Part shown: positions 1-7,431 of the stretch, piece by piece
Position numbering within the stretch: the first letter of the stretch is position 1
How the letters are laid out: the number at the start of each line of letters is the position of its first letter
Source: Aeromicrobium wangtongii
GTDB taxonomy: Bacteria; Actinomycetota; Actinomycetes; Propionibacteriales; Nocardioidaceae
Length of the DNA stretch: 64,000 bases
Assembly (NCBI RefSeq): GCF_024584515.1
Contig: NZ_CP102173.1
Location: 2,852,001-2,916,000, forward strand
Reading direction: 5' to 3'
The notes under the pieces: model-generated
The model's database searches: none
The model's input: only the letters and a program-made list of their open reading frames with translations
Told to the model about the DNA's origin: nothing
Translations under genes and position numbers: made by a program

Positions 1-402
1 GGCCACGTCGACGGACTCGACCGACGGCGCGGCCAGCCGCACCAGGCGCAGCGCGAGATTGCGCTCCCGGGCCCGCATCGCCATCCGATCGGCGATCGCG
101 TGCCGGGTCACGCCGGTCAGCCAGGCCGGCAGGGGACGGATCGCGGCGTCATAGCTGCCGCGACTTCGCCAGGCCTGCACGAAGACCTGCTGGGTCACGT
201 CATCGGCGTCCGCCGCGTGCCCCAGGCTGCGCAGTGCGATCGTGTGCACCAGCGGCGCCCAGCGGCGGAACGCCTCGGCCAGCGCCCAGTCGAGGCCGGC
301 CGCGAAGGCCGACGCGATGTGCTCGTCGGGAGCCTCGGTCGGGTTGTCCGCCGCGGCCCGAGCCGGATGTCCGTCGTCGTCCAGCGATGAGCCGACGCCC
401 AT
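1..402 (-). CDS. ECF-type RNA polymerase sigma factor (N-terminal part, runs off the window)
   Basis: The reading frame begins at ATG 402 and is still open at base 1, giving 134 codons. After an acidic N-terminus come sigma region 2 features: a helix around FRRWAPLVHTIALRSLG, then DADDVTQQVFVQAWRS, which resembles the core-binding and -10 recognition helices of ECF sigma factors (the [10 protein letters not shown] type). The segment LPAWLTGVTRHAIADRMAMR matches the end of region 2. Region 4 must lie outside the window. Such proteins direct RNA polymerase to stress or envelope promoters, usually under an anti-sigma factor that would be encoded further upstream of base 1. The divergent neighbour at 531 encodes a secreted protein and could be a target, which is inference only. 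Confidence 0.85.
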   Translation of the reverse strand, partial: MGVGSSLDDDGHPARAAADNPTEAPDEHIASAFAAGLDWALAEAFRRWAPLVHTIALRSLGHAADADDVTQQVFVQAWRSRGSYDAAIRPLPAWLTGVTRHAIADRMAMRARERNLALRLVRLAAPSVESVDVA

Positions 403-530
403 GACACCCTCCTTCGCTCGACCCTTGTCAGCATCTCAGAACCCTGCGGTTCCCGCGCATCCAAATCGGGCCCCCGGGCCGAAAGGAGTGAGGACCGGAA
501 TCTGCTGGTCCGCAACGAAAGGGAACACCC

Positions 531-1085
531 ATGAGAACCAGGTCATGGCGAGTACTCGTCGCAGCCGTTGCCGGCTTCGCACTGGTCGGAGCGGGAACCA
601 CGACCGCTCAGGCCGCCACTCACTCGAGCTTTGAGAACGGTGACACCCGCGTCGTCGTCGCTCCCGAGGTCTACAAGCTCGTCGCCGGGGCCGGCATCAA
701 GCCGAGCGCGATCAAGCCGGCCACCGCGGGCCCGGCGGGCAGCACCTTGGCTGCCCGCTTCCCGATCAGCTCGATCAACGTCTCGAAGCTCCAGATCAGC
801 CACACGGGCGGCATCAAGCTGGCGGCCGGAAAGGCGAAGATCTCGCTGCGCAACTTCAAGATCGACGTCAACAAGCTGCGCGTCTACGGCAAGGTCAGCG
901 GATCCAAGGCCAATGCCAAGTCCGCTCTCCTGTTCACCCTCGAGAGCAGCGACCGGACCAAGTACGGCCCGCTCAAGCTCGTGCTGACCAAGACGTCGGC
1001 CGGCGCGCTCAACGCGACCTTCGGCGTGGACGCCTTCGCCAAGGGTGCGACCTTCGGTTACGCCAAGGTCCGCCCGAAGGGCTGA
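531..1085 (+). CDS. Secreted protein of unknown function
   Basis: 184 residues. A classical signal peptide is visible (MRTRSWR, hydrophobic VLVAAVAGFALVGA, then a probable cleavage after AQA near residue 29). The mature part is rich in short beta-type segments (GGIKLAAGKAKISLRNFKIDV, LRVYGKVSG, PLKLVLTKTSAGALNATFGV) and has no cysteine. It looks like a small all-beta exported protein found in actinobacteria. I do not recognise a named family, although the alternation of polar and hydrophobic strands recalls HtaA-like or adhesin-like folds. An AAAGGGA Shine-Dalgarno lies 8 bases before ATG. It is divergent from the ECF sigma gene and is followed by a strong hairpin. Confidence 0.8.
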   Translation: MRTRSWRVLVAAVAGFALVGAGTTTAQAATHSSFENGDTRVVVAPEVYKLVAGAGIKPSAIKPATAGPAGSTLAARFPISSINVSKLQISHTGGIKLAAGKAKISLRNFKIDVNKLRVYGKVSGSKANAKSALLFTLESSDRTKYGPLKLVLTKTSAGALNATFGVDAFAKGATFGYAKVRPKG

Positions 1086-1093
1086 CCCACTCA

Positions 1094-1138
1094 CGAGACC
1101 TGATGCATCGTGGCCGCAGGCCGATGCATCAGGTCTCG
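1094..1138. terminator. Perfect 17-bp inverted repeat between convergent genes
   Basis: Arms 1094-1110 and 1122-1138 are exact reverse complements, with an 11-base loop. Each arm contains the self-complementary hexamer ATGCAT. It sits 8 bases after the stop of the secreted-protein gene and 7 bases before the stop of the convergent methyltransferase gene, so it most likely terminates both. There is no T-run on either side, as is usual in high-GC actinobacteria. Confidence 0.75.
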
Positions 1139-1145
1139 CTGTGTC

Positions 1146-1751
1146 TCAGGCGCGTGTCGCCTGGACGATCCCGTCGTGCATCGTCCCCGAGTGGCCCTGC
1201 CTGCGGACCGTGGCCGTCTCGATCGAGGTCCAGTCGTCCGCATCGAGCCACTCCACGGCCTCCTCGGGCGTCCAGCGGATGTCGGGGAAGTCGTGGTCGC
1301 CGGGCCGCTCGTCGATCGGATGGTGACCCACCAGCAGCAACGTCCCACCGGGGGCGACCCCGTCACCCAGCTGCCTGTACAGCGTCGGCAGCGCCGGCGG
1401 CGGCAGGTACATGAACTGCGCCGACACCAGGTCGTAGGCGCCCGGCTCCCCCGCCCACGCGCTGAGATCGACCCGGTGCCAGGTGATGGCGTCCGCCACC
1501 CCGGCATCGGCCGCGTGGCGCGCGGCCCGGTCCAGCGCGACCTGCGAGACGTCCAGCGCCGTGACGGTCCAGCCCTGCTGGGCCAGCCAGATCGCGTCCG
1601 CCCCCTCCCCGCAGCCGACGTCCAGGGCACGGCCGGGCGCCATTGCGGCGATCCGGTCGACGAGCTGCGGATTGGGCTGCCCGCTCCAGATGCGGTCCTC
1701 CGATGCGTACCGATCGTCCCAGTAGTCCTCGGTGAACAAGTCCTGGCTCAT
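1146..1751 (-). CDS. Class I SAM-dependent methyltransferase
   Basis: 201 residues from ATG 1751. Motif I is clear (ALDVGCGEGADAIWLA, residues 42-57), followed by VTALDVSQVALDRA (motif II acidic residue) and DLVSAQFMYLPPPALPTLY (motif IV/post-I region). The N-terminal FTEDYWDDRYASEDRIWSG is typical of the small methyltransferases often annotated near tellurite or thiol resistance proteins; the substrate cannot be told from sequence. The start codon overlaps the stop of the upstream ABC-F gene as ATGA, so the two are probably translationally coupled. A longer frame begins at 1799, but it would overlap the ABC-F gene by 50 bases and lacks family similarity there. Confidence 0.88.
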   Translation of the reverse strand: MSQDLFTEDYWDDRYASEDRIWSGQPNPQLVDRIAAMAPGRALDVGCGEGADAIWLAQQGWTVTALDVSQVALDRAARHAADAGVADAITWHRVDLSAWAGEPGAYDLVSAQFMYLPPPALPTLYRQLGDGVAPGGTLLLVGHHPIDERPGDHDFPDIRWTPEEAVEWLDADDWTSIETATVRRQGHSGTMHDGIVQATRA

Positions 1752-3448
1752 ACGTTCCTCACTGCTCCGGATCGACCTGCGACCCTCTGCTCGTCCCACA
1801 CCGGTTCGTCCGACTCATACAGCCTGCCATCGGCACCGAAGACCACGAAGCGGTCGAATCCGCGGGCGAACCACCGGTCGTGCGTCACCGCCACGACGGT
1901 GCCCTCGAATGTCGCCAGCGCCGACTCCAGCGCCTCGGCCGACTCCAGGTCGAGGTTGTCGGTCGGCTCGTCCAGCAGCAGGACCGTCGCGTGCGCCAGC
2001 TCCAGCAGCAGGATCTGGAACCGCGCCTGCTGTCCACCGGAGAGCTGCTCGAAGACCTGGTCGCCGGCCTTGGCGAGGCCGTAGCGGTCCAGCGCCTTGG
2101 CCGATCCCTCGTGGCCCATGCCGCGGCGGTGCCCGTCCCCGTGGTGCAGGATCTCCAGCAGCGTCCGCCCCATCAGCGACGGATGCTCATGGGTCTGCGC
2201 GAACCAGCCCGGACGCACCCGCGAGCCCAGCCGGACCATGCCGGTGTGCTCGACCGGCGGCGGGACGATGTCGCCCACCGGCTCGTGCTCGGTGTCCGGC
2301 CGGGAGCCGCCCGCGGCCAGCAGCCGCAGGAAGTGCGACTTGCCCGAGCCATTGCTGCCCAGCACGGCCACCCGCTCCCCGAACCAGATCTCCAGGTCGA
2401 ACGGCTTCATCAGCCCGGTCAGCTCGACCTGCTCGGCGACGACGGCGCGCTTGGCGGTGCGTCCGCCGTCCAGCCTCATCCGCAGGGTCTGGGCGATCGG
2501 GACGGCCTCGGGCGGGCCCTCACGCTCGAACCGATCCAGGCGCGTCTCCGCGGCATGCAGGCGGGACGCCATGTCGGAGTTGAAGGTCGACTTCTGCCGG
2601 TACATGATCACCAGCGCCTTCAGCTTGGCGCGCTCCTCGTCCCAGCGCAGCCGCCGCTCCTCCAGCTTGGCGTTGCGGTCGATCCTCGCCTGCAGATAGG
2701 TCGAGAAACGTCCCGGGTGCACCCACAGGGTGCTGCCGCCGGGGCCCGGCTCGAGCGTCGCGATCCGGTCGGCCACCCGCTCGATCAGCTCGCGGTCGTG
2801 ACTCACGAACAGGACGGTCTTGGGACTGTCGACCAGCTGCTGCTCCAGCCAGCGCTTGGCCGGGACGTCGAGGTAGTTGTCCGGCTCGTCCAGCAGGAGC
2901 ACCTGCTCGGGCCCGCGCAGCAGGGCCTCCAGCACGAGCCTTTTCTGCTCGCCGCCGGACAGTGTCGAGACCTGCCGGTACTGCGCCTGCTGGAACGGCA
3001 GGCCCAGGGCCGCCATCGTGCAGACGTCCCACATCGCCTCGTGCTCGTATCCCCCGGCGTCACCCCAGTCGACGATGGCCTGCGCATAGGCCATCTGGTC
3101 CTGCTCCTCGTCGCGCTCGATCATCATCAGCTCGGTGCGGTCGACCTCGAGCGCGGCCAGGCGGACCGTGGCGGGAGCGACCGAGACGAGCAGGTCGCGG
3201 ACCGTGGTGTCGTCGCGGACCGACCCGATGAACTGGCGCATGACGCCGAGCCCGCCGGTCACCGTCACGGCGCCCGAGTGCGGGGCCAGGTCGCCGGTCG
3301 CGATGCGGGTCAGCGTCGTCTTGCCCGCGCCGTTGGGGCCGATCAGGGCCACCTTGGCGCCCTCCCCCACCCGCAGGCTGACCTCGTCCAGCAGCGGTCG
3401 CCCGTCGGACAGGGTGAAGTCGATCGAGCTCAGGTCCAGGTGTGCCAC
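1748..3448 (-). CDS. ABC-F family ATP-binding protein
   Basis: 566 residues with two nucleotide-binding domains and no membrane segments, the ABC-F layout. Domain 1 has Walker A GPNGAGKTT (37-45), signature LSGGEQKRLVLEAL and Walker B VLLLDEPDNYLD. Domain 2 has Walker A GSNGSGKSH, signature LSGGQQARFQILLLEL and VLLLDEPTDNLDL. The charged linker between them (around LEERRLRWDEERAKLK) corresponds to the P-site tRNA interaction motif. Members bind the ribosomal E site and act in translation or in resistance to ribosome-targeting drugs; which applies here is not clear. The gene heads a two-gene unit with the methyltransferase, and its start faces mrp across a 78-base divergent region. Confidence 0.9.
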   Translation of the reverse strand: MAHLDLSSIDFTLSDGRPLLDEVSLRVGEGAKVALIGPNGAGKTTLTRIATGDLAPHSGAVTVTGGLGVMRQFIGSVRDDTTVRDLLVSVAPATVRLAALEVDRTELMMIERDEEQDQMAYAQAIVDWGDAGGYEHEAMWDVCTMAALGLPFQQAQYRQVSTLSGGEQKRLVLEALLRGPEQVLLLDEPDNYLDVPAKRWLEQQLVDSPKTVLFVSHDRELIERVADRIATLEPGPGGSTLWVHPGRFSTYLQARIDRNAKLEERRLRWDEERAKLKALVIMYRQKSTFNSDMASRLHAAETRLDRFEREGPPEAVPIAQTLRMRLDGGRTAKRAVVAEQVELTGLMKPFDLEIWFGERVAVLGSNGSGKSHFLRLLAAGGSRPDTEHEPVGDIVPPPVEHTGMVRLGSRVRPGWFAQTHEHPSLMGRTLLEILHHGDGHRRGMGHEGSAKALDRYGLAKAGDQVFEQLSGGQQARFQILLLELAHATVLLLDEPTDNLDLESAEALESALATFEGTVVAVTHDRWFARGFDRFVVFGADGRLYESDEPVWDEQRVAGRSGAVRNV

Positions 3449-3514
3449 CGCACCATCCTCGCAGCCGCCTCCGCGGTTAGGTCACACTCAGCCTGATCGG
3501 CCACCAGCCCCACG

Positions 3515-3520
3515 TACCAT
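3515..3520 (+). promoter_or_regulatory. Probable -10 element for a leaderless mrp transcript
   Basis: TACCAT fits the actinobacterial TANNNT -10 consensus and lies 6 bases before the ATG of mrp at 3527. This places the transcription start on or next to the start codon. A GGAG directly before the ATG is too close to serve well as a Shine-Dalgarno. Confidence 0.45.
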
Positions 3521-3526
3521 GGAGCA

Positions 3527-4666
3527 ATGGCTGCAGTCACCGAAGAACAGATCCGCACGGCCCTTGCAGGAGTCAACGACCCCGAGATCAAGCGTCCCAT
3601 CACCGAGCTCGGGATGGTCGACACGATCACGATCGAGGACACGCAGATCACCGTGCGCATCCTGCTGACGGTCTCGGGCTGCCCCCTCAAGGAGACGCTG
3701 ACGCGCGACGTCACCGCAGCGGTCGTGACGGTGGCCCCCGCCGCCGCGGTGGTCGTCGAGATGGGCGTCATGACCGACGAGCAGCGCAAGGACATGCAGA
3801 CGATGCTGCGCGGCGGCCGCGCCGACCGTGAGGTGCCCTTCGCCCAGCCCGGCTCACTGACCAAGGTCTACGCGATCGCGTCGGGCAAGGGCGGCGTCGG
3901 CAAGTCGACCGTCACGGTCAACCTCGCGCTCGCGATGGTCAAGCGCGGGCTCAAGGTCGGCATCGTCGACGCCGACATCTACGGCCACTCGATCCCCGAC
4001 ATGCTCGGTGTGGGCGACGTCCGCCCCACCCAGGTCGAGGACATGATCATGCCGGTCCCGATCAAGGGCCTGAAGGTCATCAGCATCGGCATGCTCAAGC
4101 CGCGCAAGGACCAGGTCGTCGCATGGCGCGGCCCGATGCTCGACCGCGCGCTCGTCCAGATGCTCAGCGATGTCTACTGGGGAGATCTGGACGCGCTGCT
4201 GCTCGACCTCCCGCCGGGCACCGGCGACATGGCCATCAGCCTGGGCCAGCACCTGCCCAATGCCGAGGTCATCGTCGTGACCACGCCGCAGCCTGCTGCC
4301 GCAGAGATCGCCGAGCGGGCCGGCACGATGGCCTCGATGATGCACCAGCGCGTCGTCGGTGTCGTCGAGAACATGTCGTACCTGCAGATCCCCGGTGGCG
4401 AGCGGATGGAGATCTTCGGATCCGGCGGCGCGGCCAAGGTCGCCGAGACCCTGAGCGCACGCTTCGGCTACGACGTGCCCCTGCTCGGGCAGATCCCGCT
4501 CGACCAGACGCTGCGCGAGGGCGGTGACGCCGGTGACCCGATCGTCCTGGCCGATCCCGACTCGGAGTCCGCCAAGGTCCTGCAGGGCGTCGCCGATCAG
4601 CTCAGCGGACGCTCGCGGGGCCTCGCCGGCATGCAGCTGGGGCTCGCCCCCGCCGGCCGCCTGTAG
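3527..4666 (+). CDS. mrp: Iron-sulfur cluster carrier Mrp/ApbC (MIP18 domain plus P-loop ATPase)
   Basis: 379 residues. Residues 1-90 form a MIP18/DUF59 domain (VNDPEIKRPITELGMVD, with Cys52 in VSGCPL). The rest is a Mrp/NBP35 ATPase with a deviant Walker A GKGGVGKST (120-128), DADIYGHSIPDMLG, and LLLDLPPGTGDMAISL. The protein is expected to bind and deliver [4Fe-4S] clusters in the cytosol. Oddly, the CxxC pair that many Mrp proteins carry after VENMS is absent; the region reads ENMSYLQIPGGERMEIFG. It is followed after 9 bases by tatB. The mrp-tatB neighbourhood facing sigE-rseA matches the mycobacterial sigE locus. Confidence 0.92.
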   Translation: MAAVTEEQIRTALAGVNDPEIKRPITELGMVDTITIEDTQITVRILLTVSGCPLKETLTRDVTAAVVTVAPAAAVVVEMGVMTDEQRKDMQTMLRGGRADREVPFAQPGSLTKVYAIASGKGGVGKSTVTVNLALAMVKRGLKVGIVDADIYGHSIPDMLGVGDVRPTQVEDMIMPVPIKGLKVISIGMLKPRKDQVVAWRGPMLDRALVQMLSDVYWGDLDALLLDLPPGTGDMAISLGQHLPNAEVIVVTTPQPAAAEIAERAGTMASMMHQRVVGVVENMSYLQIPGGERMEIFGSGGAAKVAETLSARFGYDVPLLGQIPLDQTLREGGDAGDPIVLADPDSESAKVLQGVADQLSGRSRGLAGMQLGLAPAGRL

Positions 4667-4669
4667 GGT
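4664..4669 (+). promoter_or_regulatory. Probable -10 element for tatB overlapping the mrp stop codon
   Basis: TAGGGT (TANNNT type) includes the TAG stop of mrp and is followed by exactly 6 bases and the ATG of tatB at 4676. No Shine-Dalgarno is visible, so tatB may have its own leaderless transcript in addition to any read-through from mrp. Confidence 0.4.
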
Positions 4670-4675
4670 CGCACC

Positions 4676-4993
4676 ATGTTCGGCATGGGCATGCCCGAGA
4701 TCGCGGTGATCATGGTGCTCGCCCTGCTGCTGTTCGGTCCCGAGAAGCTGCCCGAGCTGGCCAAGCAGGCGGCCGGCTTCGTCCGGACCGTGCGCAAGAT
4801 GGCCGACAACGCCAAGAACGATCTCAGCCGCGAGCTCGGCGAGGACTTCTCGGACCTCGACCTGAGCAGCCTGGACCCGCGCGAGATCGTGCGCCGCAAC
4901 ATCCTGGACGACGACACGACGCCCGCGGCGGTCAGGGAGACCCGCATCCTGCGCCCGGGTGAGTCAGCACCCTTCGATCCCGAGGCGACCTGA
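4676..4993 (+). CDS. tatB: Sec-independent protein translocase subunit TatB
   Basis: 105 residues. The N-terminal MFGMGMPEIAVIMVLALLLFG is the short transmembrane helix. It runs into the conserved FGPEKLPELAKQ hinge and an amphipathic helix (AAGFVRTVRKMADNAKNDL). An acidic tail follows (ELGEDFSDLDLSSLDPREIV) that distinguishes TatB from TatA. With TatC it forms the twin-arginine receptor complex in the membrane; tatC is not in this window. The gene is convergent with rseA, with stops 2 bases apart. In mycobacteria tatB likewise lies in the sigE-rseA neighbourhood. Confidence 0.88.
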   Translation: MFGMGMPEIAVIMVLALLLFGPEKLPELAKQAAGFVRTVRKMADNAKNDLSRELGEDFSDLDLSSLDPREIVRRNILDDDTTPAAVRETRILRPGESAPFDPEAT

Positions 4994-4995
4994 CC

Positions 4996-5838
4996 TCAGG
5001 CGGCACCGATCCACGCCGACATGCGGTCCAAGCCGTCGCTGACGCGTTCGCCCATCCCCCGCTCCTGCGAGCCGCCGGGCAGCTCGTCCACCGCCCGCTC
5101 GACGCGGTCGACCGGCAGATCCGTCACGATCGTGAAGACCGTCCCGTCGTCGTCCCAGGTCACGACCATCGGCTCGCTGTGACGCACCCACACCTGCGAG
5201 CGGCCCAGCTGCTCGGGCCGGAAGCCGTCGAGCCGGTCGGTGTCCAGGGCGCCAGCCTGCTCGAACAGGTTCAGCCGGGAGACGCCGTCGGAGTAGCTCA
5301 GCGCGATGACCTCGGTGCCGTCGGCGAACGCGCCCGAGACGCGGCGCAGATCGCCGGCCAGCACGTCGTGGCAGGCCCAGCCGTACTCGCTCAGGTCGTC
5401 CATCGCGGCCGCAGTGATCACGTCGCCGGGACGCGCGGACGAGCGCCCTTCGAAGTCCTCGACGTACCGGTTGTACGGCGGGGCGACCTCGTCGCCCATG
5501 CGCTCGGCGCCCCCACCGACCACGTACGCGGCCCCGATGACGGCCAGCGAGGCGCTGACCAGCACGACGCCGGCTCGGAACGGCGCGGAACGGGCGAGGC
5601 GGGTCCACCATCCCTCGCGCTGCGGCGGGACGCTGGCCAGCTCGGTGAGGGACGCCAGCAGGGCCGGCGGCGGCCCGGGGGTGGTCACGGTCGACATCCG
5701 CGACTTCAGCAGCCTCTGCTGCCGGACGGCCTTCTCGCACTCGTCGCAGGTCTGCAGATGGGTCACCGCATCGCGCATCGCGGAATCGGACAGCTGTCCG
5801 TCCACGTATGCGGCGACATCGGCACCCAGATGCGGCAT
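4996..5838 (-). CDS. rseA: Membrane anti-sigma factor for SigE (RseA type)
   Basis: 280 residues from ATG 5838, placed 2 bases after the sigE stop. The N-terminal MPHLGADVAAYVDGQLSDS and H...CDEC (HLQTCDECEKAV) form a zinc-finger anti-sigma domain (zf-HC2 type; H3xxxC2xxC arrangement). A membrane segment follows (FRAGVVLVSASLAVIGAAYVV, about residues 95-115), then an extracytoplasmic domain with no recognisable enzyme motif. The protein should hold SigE inactive at the membrane until envelope stress releases it. An upstream in-frame extension to 6009 overlaps sigE and is not used. Unlike mycobacteria, no htrA protease gene follows. Confidence 0.87.
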   Translation of the reverse strand: MPHLGADVAAYVDGQLSDSAMRDAVTHLQTCDECEKAVRQQRLLKSRMSTVTTPGPPPALLASLTELASVPPQREGWWTRLARSAPFRAGVVLVSASLAVIGAAYVVGGGAERMGDEVAPPYNRYVEDFEGRSSARPGDVITAAAMDDLSEYGWACHDVLAGDLRRVSGAFADGTEVIALSYSDGVSRLNLFEQAGALDTDRLDGFRPEQLGRSQVWVRHSEPMVVTWDDDGTVFTIVTDLPVDRVERAVDELPGGSQERGMGERVSDGLDRMSAWIGAA

Positions 5839-5840
5839 GA

Positions 5841-6422
5841 CTACGCCCCGACCGGGCCCGCGAACCTGGTGCGTCCCTTGCTGGGCGCGCGGTGGGCCAG
5901 CGTCTCGCGCAGCTGCGTGCGGCCGCGGTGGATCCGCGACCGGACGGTGCCGAGCTTGATGCCCAGTACGTCGGCGATCTCCTCGTAGGACAGACCCTCG
6001 ATGTCGCACAGGACCACCGCGACGCGGAACTCATCGGACAACGACGCCAGGGCCTTCTCGATGTCCGGATCGAAGTTCGCGTCGTGCACGGCCGACTCCG
6101 GCAGCACCTCGTGGCTCAGCAGCCGGTCCTCGGCGCCGTCGCCGAAGCCATCCATCCGGAGCCGCGACTTGCGACGCACCCGGTCCAGGAACAGATTGGT
6201 CGTGATGCGGTGCAGCCAGCCGGGGAAGTTGCCCGGCTCGTAGGAGTCCAGCGACCGGAACACCCGGATGAACACGTCCTGCGTGAGGTCTTCGGCGTCC
6301 TGCCGATTGCCGCTGAGACGGTAGGCCAACCGGTAGACGCGTGCCGAGTGCTCCGCGACGATTCCCTCCCAGTCCATGGGAGTCCCGTCGAGGGTCGTCG
6401 TGGTCACTTCATCCGCCTTCAT
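5841..6422 (-). CDS. sigE: ECF RNA polymerase sigma factor SigE
   Basis: 193 residues. Region 2 is complete ([40 protein letters not shown]), with [23 protein letters not shown] for -10 recognition. Region 4 has a helix-turn-helix ([30 protein letters not shown]). It is likely an envelope-stress sigma factor. It is translated immediately ahead of rseA (TAG, two bases, ATG) and preceded by a promoter resembling its own consensus, so autoregulation is likely. The divergent O-methyltransferase and the convergent mrp-tatB pair give the same order as mycobacterial Rv1220c to Rv1229c. Confidence 0.92.
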   Translation of the reverse strand: MKADEVTTTTLDGTPMDWEGIVAEHSARVYRLAYRLSGNRQDAEDLTQDVFIRVFRSLDSYEPGNFPGWLHRITTNLFLDRVRRKSRLRMDGFGDGAEDRLLSHEVLPESAVHDANFDPDIEKALASLSDEFRVAVVLCDIEGLSYEEIADVLGIKLGTVRSRIHRGRTQLRETLAHRAPSKGRTRFAGPVGA

Positions 6423-6451
6423 GCGTCGATCGTTGTGCCTTCACCTGAGAG

Positions 6452-6477
6452 AACGCACAGAACGCCCTGACTGTTCC
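6452..6477 (-). promoter_or_regulatory. SigE-type ECF promoter upstream of sigE
   Basis: On the minus strand GGAAC (6477-6473) is separated by 17 bases from CGTT (6455-6452). This is the GGAAC-N17-CGTT pattern of SigE/SigH-class ECF promoters. The predicted start would fall about 20-25 bases before the sigE ATG at 6422, supporting positive autoregulation. Confidence 0.6.
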
Positions 6478-6558
6478 GCAATTTCGCGTCGCGGCCTCCC
6501 CCGTCTGGCGGCTCCGCGCCGATAGGCTGGGGCCACACCATCGAACGAGGAGTCTGAC

Positions 6559-7188
6559 ATCACCACCGCAGCGAGCCTGGCATTTGCCGAGGACCACCAG
6601 AGCGAGGACGAGCATCTCGTTGCTGCACGACGACGCGCCGACGAGGTGGAGGTCACCCCGATCGGACCCGGGGCCGGCGCCGCACTGTCCTTCCTCGCCT
6701 CCGCGATCGGCGCCAAGTCGGTCGCCGAGATCGGCACCGGTACCGGTGTCTCGGGGCTGTGGCTGCTGCGCGGCATGCAGCCCGACGGCACGCTGACCTC
6801 GGTCGATCTCGAGGCCGAGCACCAGCGTCTCGCACGCGAGACGTTCACCGCGGCGGGGTACGCCCCGCAGCGCTTCCGGCTGATCGCCGGTGCAGGTCTG
6901 GACGTCATGCCGCGGCTGACCGATGCCGGCTACGACATGGTGTTCCTGGACGGCGACAAGGTCGAGTACGGCGAGTACCTCGACCAGGCGCTGCGCCTGG
7001 TCCGTCCCGGCGGCCTGATCGCCTTCGACAACGCCCTGTGGCACGACCGCGTCGCCGATCCGGCCCAGCGCGATGCCGAGACCACGGCCATCCGCGAGGT
7101 CATCCAGCGAGTCGCCGACGACGACCGCCTGCGCAGCATGCTCGTCCCCCTCGGCGACGGCCTCCTGGTCGCCCAGCTCCTCCCCTGA
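6559..7188 (+). CDS. O-methyltransferase (Rv1220c-like), apparent ATC start
   Basis: Motif I VAEIGTGTGVSGLWLL and the cation/acidic motif MVFLDGDKVEYGEYLD mark a class I O-methyltransferase of the type divergent from sigE in mycobacteria. The frame is open from 6526, but no ATG, GTG or TTG occurs before GTG 6646, which would leave only 180 residues and remove the conserved N-terminal helices (AFAEDHQSEDEHLVAARRRADEVE). GAGGAG (6547-6552) is ideally placed 6 bases before an ATC codon at 6559. Translation from there gives 209 residues, close to family length. The ATC start is therefore my choice, but a mutated ATG or a sequencing error cannot be excluded. The substrate is unknown. Confidence 0.8.
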   Translation: MTTAASLAFAEDHQSEDEHLVAARRRADEVEVTPIGPGAGAALSFLASAIGAKSVAEIGTGTGVSGLWLLRGMQPDGTLTSVDLEAEHQRLARETFTAAGYAPQRFRLIAGAGLDVMPRLTDAGYDMVFLDGDKVEYGEYLDQALRLVRPGGLIAFDNALWHDRVADPAQRDAETTAIREVIQRVADDDRLRSMLVPLGDGLLVAQLLP

Positions 7189-7189
7189 C

Positions 7190-7420
7190 GCTGACGCGTG
7201 GGTTACGCACGCTGACGCGTGGGTTATAGACGCCGACGCGTGGGTTGCGCACGCCGACGCGTGGGTTCTAGACGCCGACGCGTGGGTTGCGCACGCTGAC
7301 GCGGGGGTTACGCACGTGCGCAAGCCACGCCTCACCGTACGCAAGCCACGCGTCACCGTACGGAAGGCACGCGTCACCGTGCGCAAGGCACGCGTCAGCG
7401 TGCGCAAGCCACGCGTCAGC
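7190..7420. repeat. Array of eleven 21-bp units: six direct, five inverted
   Basis: Six tandem copies of a 21-bp unit begin at 7190, 7211, 7232, 7253, 7274 and 7295 (core GACGCGTGGGTT followed by a variable base and CGCAC or TAGAC). They are followed without a gap by five copies in inverse orientation beginning at 7316, 7337, 7358, 7379 and 7400 (core CACGCGTCA). The junction at 7315/7316 is the palindrome CGCACGTGCG. Inverted units differ from direct units mainly at two positions. Each unit carries an ACGCGT palindrome except the sixth direct unit (GCGGGG) and the first inverted unit (GCCTCA). The array fills the space between two convergent genes and has no spacers, so it is not CRISPR. It could fold as a giant hairpin or present sites at two-helical-turn spacing. 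Confidence 0.95.
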
Positions 7421-7431
7421 GACGGGGGTGG

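Noticed and set aside
6646-7188. O-methyltransferase beginning at GTG 6646
   Set aside because: This start removes conserved N-terminal residues and has no suitable ribosome-binding site, whereas GAGGAG precedes ATC 6559. It is kept only as a fallback.
7190-7420. CRISPR array or a heptad-repeat protein encoded by the 21-bp units
   Set aside because: Units are contiguous with no spacers and switch orientation, and no cas genes are present. The repeated heptapeptides in several frames are a trivial result of a 21-bp period.
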